Source: Pantoea sp. AS-PWVM4
GTDB lineage: Bacteria > Pseudomonadota > Gammaproteobacteria > Enterobacterales > Enterobacteriaceae
Reading direction: 5' to 3'
Assembly: GCF_000468095.1 (NCBI RefSeq)
Contig: NZ_ASZC01000014.1
Location: forward strand, 62,001-126,000
Length of the DNA: 64,000 nucleotides
The translations under genes and the position numbers were made by a program. The notes beneath the pieces were generated by a model that was given only the letters and a program-made list of their open reading frames with translations, searched no databases and was not told where the DNA came from. Of the stretch, positions 61,952 through 64,000 are shown piece after piece. Each line of letters starts with the position of its first letter. Positions within the stretch are counted from its first letter, which is position 1.

Positions 61952-63267
61952 CAGCCTAACTCCTTCGCCAGTTGCGCGAACTGATCGCCACGCTGTTCAA
62001 AATTACGGAACTGATCGAGGCTGGCGCAGGCTGGTGACAGCAGCACCATATCGCCCGCTTTTGCCTGCTGCGCGATCTGTTCCATTGCCTGCTGCATGGT
62101 TTCAGTGCGGGTAGCAACGTCCGGCCGTAAGGCCGCCAGTGCATCGCCGTCACGGCCAAAGCAGAACAGTCGCACGTTGTCACCTTGCAGATAACGCGCC
62201 AACGGGCTGAAATCAGCGGATTTACCATCGCCGCCCAGCAGTAGCCACAGCGTGCCTTTGACCTGCAAACCATTCAACGCGGCTTCAGTGCTGCCAACAT
62301 TGGTGGCTTTGGAGTCGTTAATCCAACGAATACCGTGCGCTTCATGCGCCAGTTGGAAGCGATGCGGCAAGCCGGTAAAGGTGGTCAGCGCTTTCAGGCT
62401 GGAGGCTCGCGGGATATTTACCGCATCAGCCAGCGCCAGCGCCGCTAACGCATTGGTGTAGTTGTGTTGCCCCACCAGCTTCATTTCGTCGGTGTTCAGC
62501 ACCTTCTCACCTTTCACACGCAACCAGGTACTGCCCTGCTGCCGGTTGAGATGATAATCACCGATATCGATACCAAAGCTGACGCAGCGGGTATCGGCAC
62601 CGCGTACCGGCATGGTCATGCCGTCATCGGCGTTAACCACACATATCCGGGCGTTTTCGTAGATGCGCAGTTTGGCAGCGCGGTACTGCTGCATGCCCAA
62701 CGGATAGCGATCCATATGATCTTCCGTCACGTTGAGGATGGTCGCCGCAGCGGCTTTCAGGCTGTAGGTGGTTTCCAGCTGGAAGCTGGAGAGTTCCAGC
62801 ACGTACAGCTGAGCCGGGGATTTCAGCAGTGACAACGCCGGTAAACCGATATTGCCACCCACACCCACCTGCCAGCCTGCGGCACGCGCCATTTCCCCCA
62901 CCAGGGTGGTCACGGTGCTTTTACCGTTAGAGCCGGTAATCGCCACAATCGGTGCCTGCGCTTCACGACAGAACAGCTCGATATCACCCACGATTTCGAT
63001 ACCGGCATCTGCCGCTTCGCTCAAGGCCGGGTGCGCAAGGGCAATACCTGGGCTGGCGATAATTAAATCGGCCGCCAGCAACCAGTCGTTGTTCAGTCCA
63101 CCGACATAGCGCTCCACCTGTTCTGGCAGCTTATCCAGACCCGGCGGTGACACACGGGTGTCCATCACGCGGGGCGTTACGCCCTGCGCTAAAAAGAAAT
63201 CAACACAGGAGAGGCCGGTCAGCCCCAACCCGATGATGACGACTTTTCTGCCCCGATAGTCAGCCAT
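61951..63267 (-). CDS. murD: UDP-N-acetylmuramoyl-L-alanine--D-glutamate ligase
   Basis: MurD adds D-Glu to UDP-MurNAc-L-Ala. The 438-residue protein has [22 protein letters not shown] loop [38 protein letters not shown] and [12 protein letters not shown]. It lies 2 bp after mraY. Confidence 0.97.
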   Translation of the reverse strand: MADYRGRKVVIIGLGLTGLSCVDFFLAQGVTPRVMDTRVSPPGLDKLPEQVERYVGGLNNDWLLAADLIIASPGIALAHPALSEAADAGIEIVGDIELFCREAQAPIVAITGSNGKSTVTTLVGEMARAAGWQVGVGGNIGLPALSLLKSPAQLYVLELSSFQLETTYSLKAAAATILNVTEDHMDRYPLGMQQYRAAKLRIYENARICVVNADDGMTMPVRGADTRCVSFGIDIGDYHLNRQQGSTWLRVKGEKVLNTDEMKLVGQHNYTNALAALALADAVNIPRASSLKALTTFTGLPHRFQLAHEAHGIRWINDSKATNVGSTEAALNGLQVKGTLWLLLGGDGKSADFSPLARYLQGDNVRLFCFGRDGDALAALRPDVATRTETMQQAMEQIAQQAKAGDMVLLSPACASLDQFRNFEQRGDQFAQLAKELG

Positions 63268-63269
63268 GA

Positions 63270-64000
63270 TTAACGTACCTTCAGCGTTGCCAGGCCAATC
63301 AGCACCAGCATCAGCGAAATAATCCAGAAGCGCACGATCACGCGCGGCTCCGGCCAGCCTTTCAATTCATAGTGATGGTGAATCGGTGCCATGCGGAAAA
63401 TGCGTTGTCCGCGCAGCTTGAACGACCCCACCTGGAGGATCACTGACAGCGTCTCCACCACGAACACGCCACCCATGATCACCAGCAAAAATTCCTGACG
63501 CAGCAACACCGCGATGGTACCGAGCGCGCCACCCAGCGCCAGCGAACCGACATCACCCATAAAAACTTGCGCCGGATAGGTGTTGAACCACAGGAAACCG
63601 AGGCCTGCACCGACAATCGCGGTACACACGATCACCAGTTCCCCCGCATGACGCAGATAAGGGATATGCAGATACTCAGCAAACTTCACGTTACCGGTCG
63701 CCCAGGCAACCAACGCAAAGCCGGCAGCGACGAACACGGTCGGCATGATTGCCAGACCATCCAGACCGTCGGTCAGGTTGACGGCGTTCCCCGTCCCTAC
63801 AATCACAAAGTAAGCCAGCAGAATGTAAAACAGCCCCAGCTGCGGCATGATGTCTTTGAAGAACGGCACCACCAGCTCTGTCGCCGGGGTGTCTTTACCC
63901 GCCAGGTAGAGCGCGAACGCCACACCGAGCGAAATCACCGACATCCAGAAGTATTTCCAGCGGGCGATTAACCCTTTGGTGTCTTTGCGTACCACTTTGC
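63270..64000 (-). CDS. mraY: Phospho-MurNAc-pentapeptide translocase MraY (5' end outside window)
   Basis: MraY makes lipid I from UDP-MurNAc-pentapeptide and undecaprenyl phosphate. The frame is open to the right edge, so the N-terminal third (about 130 residues, by comparison with 360-residue E. coli MraY) is missing. The visible part has [17 protein letters not shown], the catalytic [31 protein letters not shown] and [15 protein letters not shown]. It belongs to the dcw cluster, directly upstream of murD. Confidence 0.97.
   Translation of the reverse strand, partial: KVVRKDTKGLIARWKYFWMSVISLGVAFALYLAGKDTPATELVVPFFKDIMPQLGLFYILLAYFVIVGTGNAVNLTDGLDGLAIMPTVFVAAGFALVAWATGNVKFAEYLHIPYLRHAGELVIVCTAIVGAGLGFLWFNTYPAQVFMGDVGSLALGGALGTIAVLLRQEFLLVIMGGVFVVETLSVILQVGSFKLRGQRIFRMAPIHHHYELKGWPEPRVIVRFWIISLMLVLIGLATLKVR

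Overview
The window is a piece of an enteric gammaproteobacterial chromosome. Gene content and order follow the Escherichia coli region pcnB-folK-panBCD ... dcw cluster almost gene for gene, and the encoded proteins are close to the E. coli ones in length and motif. The replacements between conserved blocks, and a recurrent palindrome ending in GTAGCGGCGCG, suggest Erwiniaceae, most likely Pantoea or a near relative. The genus is inference; no rRNA or tRNA gene is present.

Layout. 1-3282: end of pcnB, folK, and a compact panB-panC-panD pantothenate operon (+). 3376-5804: ABC exporter yadG-yadH and hpt (-). The carbonic anhydrase gene can, which lies between hpt and yadG in E. coli, is absent. 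5960-11190: a PLP-dependent Cys/Met-metabolism enzyme where E. coli has gcd, then cueO (-) behind a CueR-type promoter, yacC, speE and speD. 11473-12895: an AT-richer insertion with a bis-haem NADPH-oxidase/ferric-reductase-like flavocytochrome and a 31-residue membrane protein. 13044-23107: a large divergent catabolic island. Its left arm is dtnK-pdxA2-deoR, the D-threonate pathway known from Salmonella. Its right arm is an iron-type alcohol dehydrogenase, a DapA-family aldolase, a D-2-hydroxyacid dehydrogenase, two ACS-family MFS transporters and a cyclase-family hydrolase. 23192-26324: yacL and acnB. 26665-28655: aldo/keto reductase and divergent LysR regulator. 28740-35804: pyruvate dehydrogenase operon pdhR-aceE-aceF plus lpdA. 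36309-37664: aroP. 37837-40205: GPH-family symporter and cytoplasmic GH43 glycosidase, inserted between aroP and ampE. 40187-47024: ampE, ampD, nadC, type IV pilus genes ppdD-hofB-hofC, guaC. 47254-49236: coaE, zapD, yacG, mutT. 49334-64000: secA, secM, lpxC and the lower half of the division and cell wall cluster (ftsZ, ftsA, ftsQ, ddlB, murC, murG, ftsW, murD, mraY), all on the minus strand; mraY runs off the right edge.

How the genes work together. Most of the window is core housekeeping: pantothenate and CoA (panBCD, coaE), NAD (nadC), purine salvage (hpt, guaC), polyamines (speE, speD), pyruvate to acetyl-CoA and the TCA cycle (aceEF, lpdA, acnB), and peptidoglycan, outer membrane and division (mur, fts, lpxC, ampD, ampE, secA). 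The accessory parts are four replacements: the flavocytochrome pair, the sugar-acid island, the aldo/keto reductase-LysR pair and the GPH-GH43 pair. Visible control elements include a perfect PdhR operator, TyrR-like boxes before aroP, a CueR-type promoter before cueO, and a repeat array with a CRP-like site in the sugar-acid divergent promoter. Four copies of a 69-72 bp palindromic repeat sit in intergenic gaps, three of them between convergent genes. No CRISPR array, insertion sequence, prophage or RNA gene was seen.
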